Notes: generated from the letters alone by a model not told the origin. Positions 1-8,442 are shown, counted from the first letter of the stretch. The stretch is 64,000 bases of DNA from an uncultured Verrucomicrobiales bacterium (GCA_903927905.1 CAIYOY010000215.1:1-64000); one strand, 5' to 3'. A program made the numbers and translations.

Positions 1-67
1 ACACTCTGTATTTTTTTAATAAGTTTCATCACGTTTTCGTGAAACTTATTAAAAAAATACGGAGTGT
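1..67 (+). repeat. Long hairpin: 28-bp inverted repeat with 11-nt loop
   Basis: 1-28 acactctgtatttttttaataagtttca pairs with 40-67 tgaaacttattaaaaaaatacggagtgt. The only non-Watson-Crick position is t7/g61, a G.U wobble in + strand RNA. Confidence 0.9.
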
Positions 68-144
68 GCTGGATGGCACGGGACCGTCGAAATAACGGAC
101 GGCCTCCGGAAATCTTTAACTAACTTCTTCGTACGGCAAAGCGG

Positions 145-213
145 TGGCAGAGGCGGATAAGCAGCAGGCATGACAGACGCTGCGGCTGGCATGACTGCTG
201 CCCGCCTCTGCCA
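145..213 (+). repeat. Hairpin: 12-bp stem, 4-nt bulge, 7-bp stem
   Basis: tggcagaggcgg (145-156) pairs with ccgcctctgcca (202-213); gcagcag (161-167) pairs with ctgctgc (195-201). Confidence 0.8.
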
Positions 214-309
214 GCGCGTGCCACTAATATTCCGGGTGAGACATCGCTAAACCGAAACGCTGATATTGCATCACAAAGCGTGGTGAACCCGTGGGATTCG
301 TGCCTCTGA

Positions 310-373
310 GTGCGTGGCGACTGTCCTGCTCTAATGCTCTTATATTTTAAAAAGCAGGACAGATGACACGCAC
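310..373 (+). repeat. Hairpin: 7-bp plus 10-bp stems separated by a 4x4 internal loop
   Basis: gtgcgtg (310-316) pairs with cacgcac (367-373); ctgtcctgct (321-330) pairs with agcaggacag (353-362). Confidence 0.8.
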
Positions 374-469
374 GAACTAATGTTCTGCGTGGGACGTTGG
401 TGAACCGGAACCGTCCTCTGGCATCGAGGCGTTTATGGAATTGTTTCGGGACCATGATAATCACGGCGA

Positions 470-529
470 GCGGACGGCTGCTGCGTAGGCACCTTGCGCC
501 AGCACGGTGCCGGAGCAGGAGCCGGACGC
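470..529 (+). ncRNA. Structured hairpin module, copy 1 (candidate RNA element)
   Basis: gcg/cgc, GA/GA internal loop, cggct/agccg, g.g, ctgc/gcag, gta/gga, ggcacc/ggtgcc, tgc/gca with GCCA loop. A second copy lies at 601-660 with compensatory changes. Confidence 0.6.
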
Positions 530-600
530 GGACACGGCATGAGTTGCTGAATCGTGTGCGAAACTCATGGCCCGGCACTGGACCGTTAAAATTACCGTGA

Positions 601-660
601 GCGGATGGCTGCCGCGCAGGCACCTTGCGCAAGCACGGTGCCGGAGCGGGAGCCAGACGC
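601..660 (+). ncRNA. Structured hairpin module, copy 2 (candidate RNA element)
   Basis: Same architecture as 470-529: gcg/cgc, GA/GA, tggct/agcca, g.g, ccgc/gcgg, gca/gga, ggcacc/ggtgcc, tgc/gca with a GNRA (GCAA) tetraloop. Confidence 0.6.
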
Positions 661-785
661 GGAGCATGTCTGATCCTGACACTCATCTGACTTTTCTCAA
701 AACCGACGGCTAGTGACAAACAAATCCGCTCGTTTCCGGTGGTGTCTGTATATTTTACTCTCGGGCCGGGATAAATTAAAAGTGG

Positions 786-2447
786 ATGCCCGTAAATACT
801 TTACATCCTGAATACGAAAACCACCAAGATTGGTGGCGCACGTTGCGTGATGTGATGGAGGGCGACCGCACAATGAAGCGGGCGGGTATTCGGTATCTGC
901 CACGGTTGGAGGGAATGAATGATTTGGAATACCGCTGGTATGTCGAAAGGGGATTCTTTTACAACGCCACGGCCCGCACGGTGCTGGGTTACCTCGGGAT
1001 GATTTTTCGGCGCGAGCCGGTTCTGAAATTACCGGACCCTGGCACGGCGTTGGGCGATGCACTCAAAGCATTCGTGAATGATGCCGATCTGTTGGGCAAG
1101 GAAATATCTCATTACGCCCGCGAATTGACCACGGAAGTGGCGGTGATCGGTCGCGCCGGGACGCTGGTGGATTGGTGCGACGCGCCGGAGAATCGAGCTT
1201 ACCTGACGTTTTACGGGGCGGAAGATATTTTGAATTGGCGGGAGCAACGCATCAATGGACGGATGCAAACGACGCTAGTGGTTCTGCGGGAACGCACGGC
1301 CAGCGGATTGAATGACGAGTTTGCGGTGGCGGAAGTGGAACGGCTGCGGGTGCTGCGGTTGGTGAAGGGGAAAGTGAGAGTGGAGAAAGAAAGCTCGTCC
1401 TCACCCCTGCCCTCTCCTCCAGGAGAGGGAGAATCGCTCGCCGCGTCTGTGACTGGAGCAGAGGGCTGGCATTATGTGGTGGAGGTTTGGGGGCGGAAAA
1501 AGGACGGGCGTGGTTCTGATGCGCCGGTGGGAAGTGAAGAAGGCGGCGGGGCGAGTTCTGGTTCGGCGGTCCCCTCCTCCACTGCGGCAAGTTTTCCGGC
1601 GGTGTCGGCGGTGAATCGGGTCGGGACGGATGCTCATGCTTTTGAGTTATTGGAGACGCGGGTTCCTCTGCGCCGGGGCAAGGCGCTGCCGAATATTCCT
1701 TTTGTGTTTCACGGGCCAAGTGCTTCCAAGGCGGCGGTGGAGCGGTCGCCGATTTCTGATTTGGTGGCGGCGAACTTGGACCATTACCGCATGACCACGG
1801 ATTACAAACATGGGATGCACTTCACGGCGCTGCCGACTGCTTGGGTCTCGGGCTTCGACAAGGATGTGGTTTTGCGGATTGGTTCCAGCACGGCGTGGGT
1901 GACGGAGACGCCAGGCGCGACGGCGGGATTTCTGGAATTTAAGGGCGATGGTTTGCAGACGTTTGAACGGGCGCTGGATCGCGTCGAGCGATTGCTGGCG
2001 GTTTTGGGTGCGCGTTTGTTGGAATCACAAAAGCGGGCGGCGGAAAGCGCTGAGTCGGTGCAGCTCCGGCAAGCGGCGGACAGCAGCGTGATCGCGGGAA
2101 TTGCGGTGGCGGTGTCGAAGTCGCTGAACAAGGCGTTGCAGTGGGTCGTTTGGTGGAACTCCTCGGAGGAACATCCTGACCAAGTTTCGAGCGGGGACAT
2201 GCTGATTTCTCTCAATCGTGATTTCGACATCGTGCGACTGACGGGGAAAGAAATTCAAGCGCTGGTGGTGGCTTGGCAATCGTCGGCCATCAGTTTGGAC
2301 ACGGTGCTGCATCAAATGGAACGGGGCAGCGTGTTGCCTCCGGGCCGCAGTGCTTCGGAAGAAATGGAATTGATCAAAAAGAATCCTCCGCCACTCGCGC
2401 CACAACAACATACGCCTTGGGGACAAAGTGGTGGCGGAGAAAATTAA
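786..2447 (+). CDS. Phage portal protein (DUF4055-like)
   Basis: ORF of 553 aa. Its N-terminus (YLPRLEGMNDLEYRWYVERGFFYNATARTVLGYLGMIFRREP) is typical of DUF4055 portals. It is followed by scaffold-like and capsid genes. Confidence 0.8.
   Translation: MPVNTLHPEYENHQDWWRTLRDVMEGDRTMKRAGIRYLPRLEGMNDLEYRWYVERGFFYNATARTVLGYLGMIFRREPVLKLPDPGTALGDALKAFVNDADLLGKEISHYARELTTEVAVIGRAGTLVDWCDAPENRAYLTFYGAEDILNWREQRINGRMQTTLVVLRERTASGLNDEFAVAEVERLRVLRLVKGKVRVEKESSSSPLPSPPGEGESLAASVTGAEGWHYVVEVWGRKKDGRGSDAPVGSEEGGGASSGSAVPSSTAASFPAVSAVNRVGTDAHAFELLETRVPLRRGKALPNIPFVFHGPSASKAAVERSPISDLVAANLDHYRMTTDYKHGMHFTALPTAWVSGFDKDVVLRIGSSTAWVTETPGATAGFLEFKGDGLQTFERALDRVERLLAVLGARLLESQKRAAESAESVQLRQAADSSVIAGIAVAVSKSLNKALQWVVWWNSSEEHPDQVSSGDMLISLNRDFDIVRLTGKEIQALVVAWQSSAISLDTVLHQMERGSVLPPGRSASEEMELIKKNPPPLAPQQHTPWGQSGGGEN
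1410..1429. repeat. REP-like palindrome, copy 1, inside the portal ORF
   Basis: ccctctcct-cc-aggagaggg preceded by the shared flank tcctcacccctg. Confidence 0.7.
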
Positions 2448-2453
2448 AAATTT

Positions 2454-3227
2454 ATGACACTGAAATTCAAATACCAAAAGAAGGAAGAAATTCCGGCGGA
2501 ACATCTGGCCTTTTACGCGGAGCGTGATGGTGCCTGGCAACTTGATGGCGACGGTGTCGCCGACAAAACGAAGCTGGATGAGTTTCGCAACAACAACGTC
2601 GCGCTGCTCAAGCAATTGGATGAGCAGAAGAAACGATTTGAAGGAATTGACCCGGACGCGGTGCGAACTCTGGCGGAAGAAAAGCGCCGCTTGGAAGAAG
2701 CGCAGCAATTGAAGGCGGGCGAATTTGATAAGGTTTTGGAAACGCGCGTGCGAGCCGTGAAAGGCGAAATGGAAGGGAAACTGTCGGCGGTGACTTCGGA
2801 GCGAGACACTTTGAACTCGCGGCTGGTGGCAATTCAGATTGACCAAGGCGTGACGACCGCCGCGACGAAACGCGGTCTCCGGGTCACGGCAATTCCTGAC
2901 ATCACGGCGCGGGCGCGAAGTGTTTTCAAGCTGGTGAACGGTGTTCCCACGGCTTTTGAAAACGATGGCAGCACGGTTCGCGTGGGCAAGGATGGCATCG
3001 CGCCTTTGACTTTGGATGAATGGGTTTCTGCACAAGCGGTGGAAGCTCCGCATCTTTTTGAATCTAACGCTGGCGGCGGTGCTGCTGGCAATCCCGGCGG
3101 TGTCGGGTCGGCAGTGGTCAAGAATCCGTGGAAGCGCAATAGCGCCGAATGGAACGTGACCGAGCAAATGACAATGTTGCGGAACGACCCGCAACGAGCA
3201 GCCGCAATGAAGCTGGCTGCTGGATAG
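2454..3227 (+). CDS. Putative phage scaffold / minor capsid-assembly protein
   Basis: 257 aa with a coiled-coil-rich region (LDEQKKRFEG...EEKRRLEEAQQLKAGEFDKVLE...), located between portal and capsid genes. Confidence 0.6.
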   Translation: MTLKFKYQKKEEIPAEHLAFYAERDGAWQLDGDGVADKTKLDEFRNNNVALLKQLDEQKKRFEGIDPDAVRTLAEEKRRLEEAQQLKAGEFDKVLETRVRAVKGEMEGKLSAVTSERDTLNSRLVAIQIDQGVTTAATKRGLRVTAIPDITARARSVFKLVNGVPTAFENDGSTVRVGKDGIAPLTLDEWVSAQAVEAPHLFESNAGGGAAGNPGGVGSAVVKNPWKRNSAEWNVTEQMTMLRNDPQRAAAMKLAAG

Positions 3228-3272
3228 AAATTAAGAGTGAGAGTAGAACTTGAAAACCCTACCTCACCCCAA

Positions 3273-3307
3273 CCCTCTCCCTCCCGCGAAACGCGGGCCG
3301 GAGAGGG
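3273..3307. repeat. REP-like palindrome, copy 2
   Basis: ccctctcc...cccgcgaaacgcggg...ggagaggg in the scaffold-capsid gap. Confidence 0.7.
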
Positions 3308-3340
3308 AGAAGACACCGAAAAAACAGAAAGAAAACATTT

Positions 3341-4348
3341 ATGGCTAAAACACAAATCGCGGACGTAATCGTCCCCACAGAATTTGAAAAATATGCGATT
3401 CAACGCACGGCAACTTTGTCGGCGTTTTATCAGTCTGGCATTGTCCAGATGGACAATGAATTTGATGCGCTCGCCGAGCAAGGTGGGACGGAAGCGCATC
3501 TGCCCTTCTGGAATGATATTTCCGGGGCGCGTCAACCGCTGAGTGATTCCGCGCCGTTGGTCACCGCGAAAATCGGCGCAGACCAGGACGTTTGCCGGAT
3601 TCACAATGACGGGCAAGCGTGGTCGGTGAATCAGTTGGCGAAGGCGTTGGCTGGAGATGATCCGATGGACGCCATTCTGGAACTCGTCGGCACGTATTGG
3701 GCGCGTATCAATCAGGGCGTTTTGATTTCGTCGTTGAAAGGAATGTTCGGCGCGGCGTCCATGTCCGGCAATCTGCTTTCGATTGCGAGTGAAAGCATCG
3801 CGGGCCAAAGCACGGCGACAAAGCTGACTGGTGCCTCGTTTGTGGATGCCTGTCTGCAACTTGGCGACCGCGCTGATCGGCTTGTGGCGGTGGCGATGCA
3901 CTCCGCGACTGAGGCGGCTTTGAAGAAACTGGATTTGATTGACTTCATTCCTGACAGTGAAGGCAAGCCTGTCATCCGCGTGTTTCAAGGTCGGCGCGTC
4001 ATCATTGACGATGGTTGCCCGGTTCGCGTTGGAACGACGGACGGAAATGTTTATACGTCTTACCTGTTCGGCCCCGGTGCCTTCTGCCAGGGCGCGGCCA
4101 AACTCAACAATCCGGTCCAAGGCGGCTTCGGAACGGAAGGCGTCGAACTTTCCCGCTCGGCACTGGATGGCGATTCCAATTTGATCAACCGCCGTCGTTA
4201 CATCTTCCATCCGCGCGGTGTGAAGTTCACGTCTGCCTCGGTAGCCGGAAAGAATCCGACGGACGCGGAAATTGAAACGCAAACGAATTGGGTTCGCGTG
4301 TACGAACCGAAAAACGTGCGGATCGTGGCGGTGGTTCACAATAATTAA
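3341..4348 (+). CDS. Phage major capsid protein
   Basis: 335 aa; MAKTQIADVIVPTEFEKYAIQRTATLSAFYQSGIV...LPFWNDISG...; capsid-like sequence and position. Confidence 0.8.
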   Translation: MAKTQIADVIVPTEFEKYAIQRTATLSAFYQSGIVQMDNEFDALAEQGGTEAHLPFWNDISGARQPLSDSAPLVTAKIGADQDVCRIHNDGQAWSVNQLAKALAGDDPMDAILELVGTYWARINQGVLISSLKGMFGAASMSGNLLSIASESIAGQSTATKLTGASFVDACLQLGDRADRLVAVAMHSATEAALKKLDLIDFIPDSEGKPVIRVFQGRRVIIDDGCPVRVGTTDGNVYTSYLFGPGAFCQGAAKLNNPVQGGFGTEGVELSRSALDGDSNLINRRRYIFHPRGVKFTSASVAGKNPTDAEIETQTNWVRVYEPKNVRIVAVVHNN

Positions 4349-4361
4349 ACCCTCACCCCTG

Positions 4362-4386
4362 CCCTCTCCCGCCTGACGGGAGAGGG
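4362..4386. repeat. REP-like palindrome, copy 3
   Basis: ccctctcccg-cctga-cgggagaggg with upstream cctcacccctg. Confidence 0.75.
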
Positions 4387-4407
4387 AGCGGAGAAAGGAA
4401 TGTATTT

Positions 4408-5031
4408 ATGAAAATTCTTTCGTTGGAAAAGACAGCCAATTACGGGCGGCGATACTCGAACGTGCTGCGCATTGCGTCGAACGTGGCCGATGGCGAGACG
4501 GTGACAATCGCGAATGAGGTTTACGAAATTGATAACAACGCGGCCATTACGGCCGGAAATATCCTCGTGGACTGTTCCGGTGGCGTGACGCCGGTTCTGG
4601 CCGGTGCTGCTTTGGTGGCTGCGATCAACGCGAACACCAAACTGAAAATCACGGCCAAAGCAATCAGCGCCAATGAAATTCTGGTCACGTCGCGCACTGG
4701 CAAAGCCGGTCGCCAGCTTGCGTGTGCTGAGACGTTGGCCGGGGCAAACAACGCTTGGGCGGCGGCTCTGATGTATGGCGGTTCGGATGTTTTCAAGGCG
4801 GTGCAAATTCAATCGCGAGCCGTGAACGCAACTGAGGTCGCACTGGCCGCGATGCGGTTTGCCTTCACGTTCAATCCGGTTTCGGCGCTGGTGCAAGTGC
4901 GGACGGCGGCGGGTGCGGCGAAGGCTTGGGGCGGCACTACCACCCTGACGGGTGATCGGGTTGACCTGGCGAATACCGGTTCGACCGATTTCGCGTCAAC
5001 AGATGTTGTCACGGTTTTTGCCGGGGAATAA
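4408..5031 (+). CDS. Phage structural protein of unknown function
   Basis: 207-aa ORF in the head module, in the same orientation with tight spacing. Confidence 0.55.
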   Translation: MKILSLEKTANYGRRYSNVLRIASNVADGETVTIANEVYEIDNNAAITAGNILVDCSGGVTPVLAGAALVAAINANTKLKITAKAISANEILVTSRTGKAGRQLACAETLAGANNAWAAALMYGGSDVFKAVQIQSRAVNATEVALAAMRFAFTFNPVSALVQVRTAAGAAKAWGGTTTLTGDRVDLANTGSTDFASTDVVTVFAGE

Positions 5032-5122
5032 CTATGGAAGGACTTTATCCGATTATTCGCCGGAAACGCAAACCACTGGTTGACGTTACGCCACAAGTGA
5101 AAACGCCGGTCCCTCACCCTGG

Positions 5123-5147
5123 CCCTCTCCCATCCGATGGGAGAGGG
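5123..5147. repeat. REP-like palindrome, copy 4
   Basis: ccctctcccat-ccg-atgggagaggg with upstream ccctcaccctgg. Confidence 0.75.
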
Positions 5148-5949
5148 AATGTTCCTCCGATCCCTGAAAATGAAAAGACACCGATACAAGATATTCCCGC
5201 CGCTCCCGTCAAAGGGTCGGGTAAGCCTGCGCGGTTGGTGGGCGGAGCGTGAGCAACGGCGGCGGCGCGAGCGTCTCGACTCCTCAACCAACACGGCTCC
5301 GCCAGTGTTGTGGCTGAAAGGGTCTGACATTGTTGGCAGTCCCGGTGATTCGATTGCGTTCTGGGCGGACGCAAGCAGTTATTCAAACAATGCGGCGCAA
5401 GACACGGTCTCAATGCAACCGACTTTGCAATCGGTCACGTTTGCGGGGAAGACCTTCAAAGTGGCGCGGTTCGACACAGTGGACGACGGAATGATTACCC
5501 AGGCCATTATCAACGATCCTACGCCCTATTCCATTTTTGTGATTTGGCGTCCGGCTGATCTTTGGACCACTTCGGCCATCATCTCCAGCGGTGATGAGGA
5601 TTGGTTGATGGGAACGGACGGCGGCAGAATGCTTTGCTACTTCACTAATTGGAGCGGCGCGACTGTACCGGATGCGATAAACACGGATGACTTTTATCTT
5701 TTTGAAGTTCGCATCACGCCCGGCGAAGATCCAACCGGAATTTATATCAATGGGGTCCAGACCTATGTTTTTCCCGGTGGTGGTTCGGATGCACCGAATC
5801 AAGTCATGCTGGGGTCGTCGGGCAGCAATCCTTATCCGGGCGGATGTGATGCGGCGGAAATCATGATTTACGACCGGCAGTTGCCGGATGACGAAGCGGC
5901 GGATGTTCGGGCGTATTTTCAGGCGAAATACAATTATCTGAAATTATGA
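5137..5949 (+). CDS. LamG/concanavalin-like phage protein (start uncertain)
   Basis: PPVLWLKGSDIVGSPGDSIAFWADASSYSNNA...YFQAKYNYLKL is LamG-like. The ORF 5' end overlaps the palindrome and another ORF (5034-5252). Confidence 0.6.
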   Translation: MGEGMFLRSLKMKRHRYKIFPPLPSKGRVSLRGWWAEREQRRRRERLDSSTNTAPPVLWLKGSDIVGSPGDSIAFWADASSYSNNAAQDTVSMQPTLQSVTFAGKTFKVARFDTVDDGMITQAIINDPTPYSIFVIWRPADLWTTSAIISSGDEDWLMGTDGGRMLCYFTNWSGATVPDAINTDDFYLFEVRITPGEDPTGIYINGVQTYVFPGGGSDAPNQVMLGSSGSNPYPGGCDAAEIMIYDRQLPDDEAADVRAYFQAKYNYLKL

Positions 5950-6275
5950 ATCAGCGTTTTCTCATTATCATTGCGGCGGCTGATCGGGACGCGGCCAATT
6001 CCTTGGCGAAAGCGCAATTCGATACGGCGGGCGGGGAAAAGACTTTCTCGGTCGGGCTTTCGGCGAGTGGCGCGGCTCCGGCGTCGCATTACTGGTGTTC
6101 GGCTTTGTTCACGGGGGATGGGCCGGAAAAGTTGGCGGCGGCACAGGCGGTGTTTCCATCGGCGGTGGTGCAAACTTATGACGCGGATGGTGATCCGGGG
6201 TTTCCTGGGCGAACGATTGCCAGCTTGGGTTTGAAGCAAGTGGTGAATTTACCGGGAGGTGCGCCATGGCTTTGA
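5946..6275 (+). CDS. Hypothetical phage protein
   Basis: 109-aa ORF overlapping the ends of its neighbours, same strand. Confidence 0.5.
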   Translation: MNQRFLIIIAAADRDAANSLAKAQFDTAGGEKTFSVGLSASGAAPASHYWCSALFTGDGPEKLAAAQAVFPSAVVQTYDADGDPGFPGRTIASLGLKQVVNLPGGAPWL

Positions 6276-6889
6276 CGCTGGTTAAAGAGGATGGGACGGG
6301 ATTGGTGAATGCAAATTCGTACGCGGCTGCGGCGGATGGGGATGCTTACCACGATGGGCATTTGTACGCGTCGGCTTGGACCGGGGCGAGTGACGGGGAC
6401 AAGGAAAAGGCGCTGGTGATGGCGACGCGGTTGATTGACGCGGAATGTGAGTTTTTGGGTTTCCACAAGTCGAACACGCAAGCTTTGCAGTGGCCGCGCG
6501 TCCAGGTGCCTGACCGGGAAGCGAGCGGAGTGTTTTGGGCGCCGGGTCTGGTGATTGGACTTGGCCCGGCTGCGCCCTTGTATCTTTCCAGTGATGTTGT
6601 GCCGCCGTGCGTGGTGCAAGCAACGTGTGAGTTGGCTCGGGAATTTCTGGTGACGGACCGGACGGGGCCGCCGCTGGGGGAAGGTTTGAAATCGGCTTCG
6701 GTGAAAACGACGACGGCGACGAAGACCGGCGGCACGACGGGGACGGCTTCGTCTTCATCGGATGCGTCTGCTTATGTTTATGACCGGGCTGATCGCCGGC
6801 CTATATTAACGCGAGTGGTTGAATCTTTGCTGCGGCGGGTGTTGGCGAGTTCGCCGGGGAGCATGACGGTGAAGTTGGTGAGGGCGTAA
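6266..6889 (+). CDS. DnaT-like / head-completion (connector)-like phage protein
   Basis: MALTLVKEDGTGLVNANSYAAAADGDAYHDGH...A..MATRLIDAECEFLG..., a pattern typical of phage 'DnaT-like' head-completion proteins. Confidence 0.6.
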   Translation: MALTLVKEDGTGLVNANSYAAAADGDAYHDGHLYASAWTGASDGDKEKALVMATRLIDAECEFLGFHKSNTQALQWPRVQVPDREASGVFWAPGLVIGLGPAAPLYLSSDVVPPCVVQATCELAREFLVTDRTGPPLGEGLKSASVKTTTATKTGGTTGTASSSSDASAYVYDRADRRPILTRVVESLLRRVLASSPGSMTVKLVRA

Positions 6890-6903
6890 ATTCTGTTTAC
6901 CCC

Positions 6904-8085
6904 ATGGTTTACCTTAACAATTCTTCCTTCGTAGATGGCATTGCGGATTTTCCTCTACCACGATTATTAAAGCGTAAAGACTCAATTGACGATAAATTGC
7001 TTGCTCCTACTGAGTTTTTTGAGAAAGCTTTTGAGAACGAAGAACCCGAAAATATCAATATGGCAGAACGCGAATGGGCTGTCCCAAAATTTTCAAAAGC
7101 AAAAGTGGATAAAGCTGGAACTGATCTTTTTTCGGAGGATTTGTTTTACTCTGGAAACTCATTAGAAATTATTGATAATTGGCGTTCTGCACATAATTAT
7201 CCTTTAAACATTCTTCAAGACGGTTTGCGCAAAAGGGCAAAACCTATTTACAATGACTGCATTATTTCCCAACGAATAAAAAGATTATCTTCGATTACTG
7301 CGAAATTACGCCGATTCCAAAGCATGCGGCTTTCAGTGATGCAGGACATTGGTGGATGTAGGGCTGTATTAATCTCCGTCAAACAAGTTGAAAAACTGGT
7401 TCAAAATTACAAAAAAAGTGACATCAAGCATAAATTGCAGCAGGAAGATGATTATATTAAAAACCCGAAACCTTCTGGATATAGGGGCGTTCACCTTATT
7501 TATCGGTATAACGGAAGGAAATCTGAATACAACGGTTTGAAGATTGAAATACAAATTCGATCTCTTTTCCAACATGCTTGGGCAACTGCGGTGGAAACGG
7601 TGGGAATGTTTATACAACAAGCTTTGAAATCGAGTCAGGGACATCAGGATTGGTTGCGCTTCTTTGCATTGATGGGCACTGCCATTGCTAAACGTGAAAA
7701 AAGCAACCCTGTTCCTGGGACGCCGACCGAAGATTCTTTGCTGAAATCGGAATTAATTGAATATTCAAAAAAACTCGATGTTGAAAACCATCTTCACGCT
7801 TACGGGGAAGCGCTTCAAGAATTAGAAAAACTACAAGATGACGCACATTACTTTCTTCTCACTCTTGACCCCTCAACAAAAAAACTTGAGATCGTTGGGT
7901 ACTCGGATAAAGAGTTGCAAAAAGCGTCTGATGCTTACCTAACAGTTGAAAAGCAAATTAAGGGAAGCAGCAAGGATGCCGTCTTGGTTTCAGTTGATTC
8001 TATTGCTACACTCCGTAAGGCGTATCCGAATTATTTTTTGGATACAAAAATGTTCGCCGACTTGGTTAAAGAAGCAATTGCCTGA
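6904..8085 (+). CDS. RelA/SpoT-domain protein (stand-alone alarmone synthetase-like)
   Basis: Motifs MQDIGGCRAVL, NPKPSGYRGVHLIYRY, LKIEIQIRSLFQHAWATAVETVG. No HD hydrolase, TGS or ACT domain seen. Confidence 0.8.
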   Translation: MVYLNNSSFVDGIADFPLPRLLKRKDSIDDKLLAPTEFFEKAFENEEPENINMAEREWAVPKFSKAKVDKAGTDLFSEDLFYSGNSLEIIDNWRSAHNYPLNILQDGLRKRAKPIYNDCIISQRIKRLSSITAKLRRFQSMRLSVMQDIGGCRAVLISVKQVEKLVQNYKKSDIKHKLQQEDDYIKNPKPSGYRGVHLIYRYNGRKSEYNGLKIEIQIRSLFQHAWATAVETVGMFIQQALKSSQGHQDWLRFFALMGTAIAKREKSNPVPGTPTEDSLLKSELIEYSKKLDVENHLHAYGEALQELEKLQDDAHYFLLTLDPSTKKLEIVGYSDKELQKASDAYLTVEKQIKGSSKDAVLVSVDSIATLRKAYPNYFLDTKMFADLVKEAIA

Positions 8086-8138
8086 ACTGCCTTTTTTGGA
8101 TTGGAAAGCGGCTGGCCTGGTTGTGTAAAAATCTGGAG

Positions 8139-8354
8139 TCATCGGCGGATGGGGAGGGTTTCGCGCTGGCGGCAGCGGTTGCAGACCAGGAACACGGTCA
8201 TTTCACCGGCTTCTTCGTCCATTTGGGTCACCACTCTAAGTTGATAGGAATTACAGCCAAGGCATTTTACATCGAACTTGCGGAACGGGCTGGCCGCCGG
8301 TGTTTGGCGCGGCTGGTAATCTTCCCGTCGCATAAAGGCGCGTGCTGCGTTCAT
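8139..8354 (-). CDS. Small zinc-ribbon protein
   Basis: 71 aa with two CxxC motifs (CLGC...CNRC). Confidence 0.5.
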   Translation of the reverse strand: MNAARAFMRREDYQPRQTPAASPFRKFDVKCLGCNSYQLRVVTQMDEEAGEMTVFLVCNRCRQRETLPIRR

Positions 8355-8442
8355 GGCCAGACCTTACGCCTACGGGTTGGACAATGGCTGTCCAAGGGGG
8401 GAGGGAAGTTGAGGGTTGATGGCGGGGAATAAGGGAAAGGAG

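Noticed and set aside
120-719. 199-aa minus-strand ORF in the hairpin-rich region as a gene
   Set aside because: Arg/Pro/Ser-rich composition, no recognisable domain, crosses all the inverted repeats and overlaps other spurious ORFs; the RNA-structure explanation fits better.
1-785. Retron or diversity-generating retroelement
   Set aside because: Inverted repeats would allow it, but no reverse transcriptase gene is present in the window.
6904-8085. Confident CapRel fusion toxin-antitoxin
   Set aside because: Synthetase motifs are clear, but the CapRel-type C-terminal antitoxin fold cannot be established by eye.
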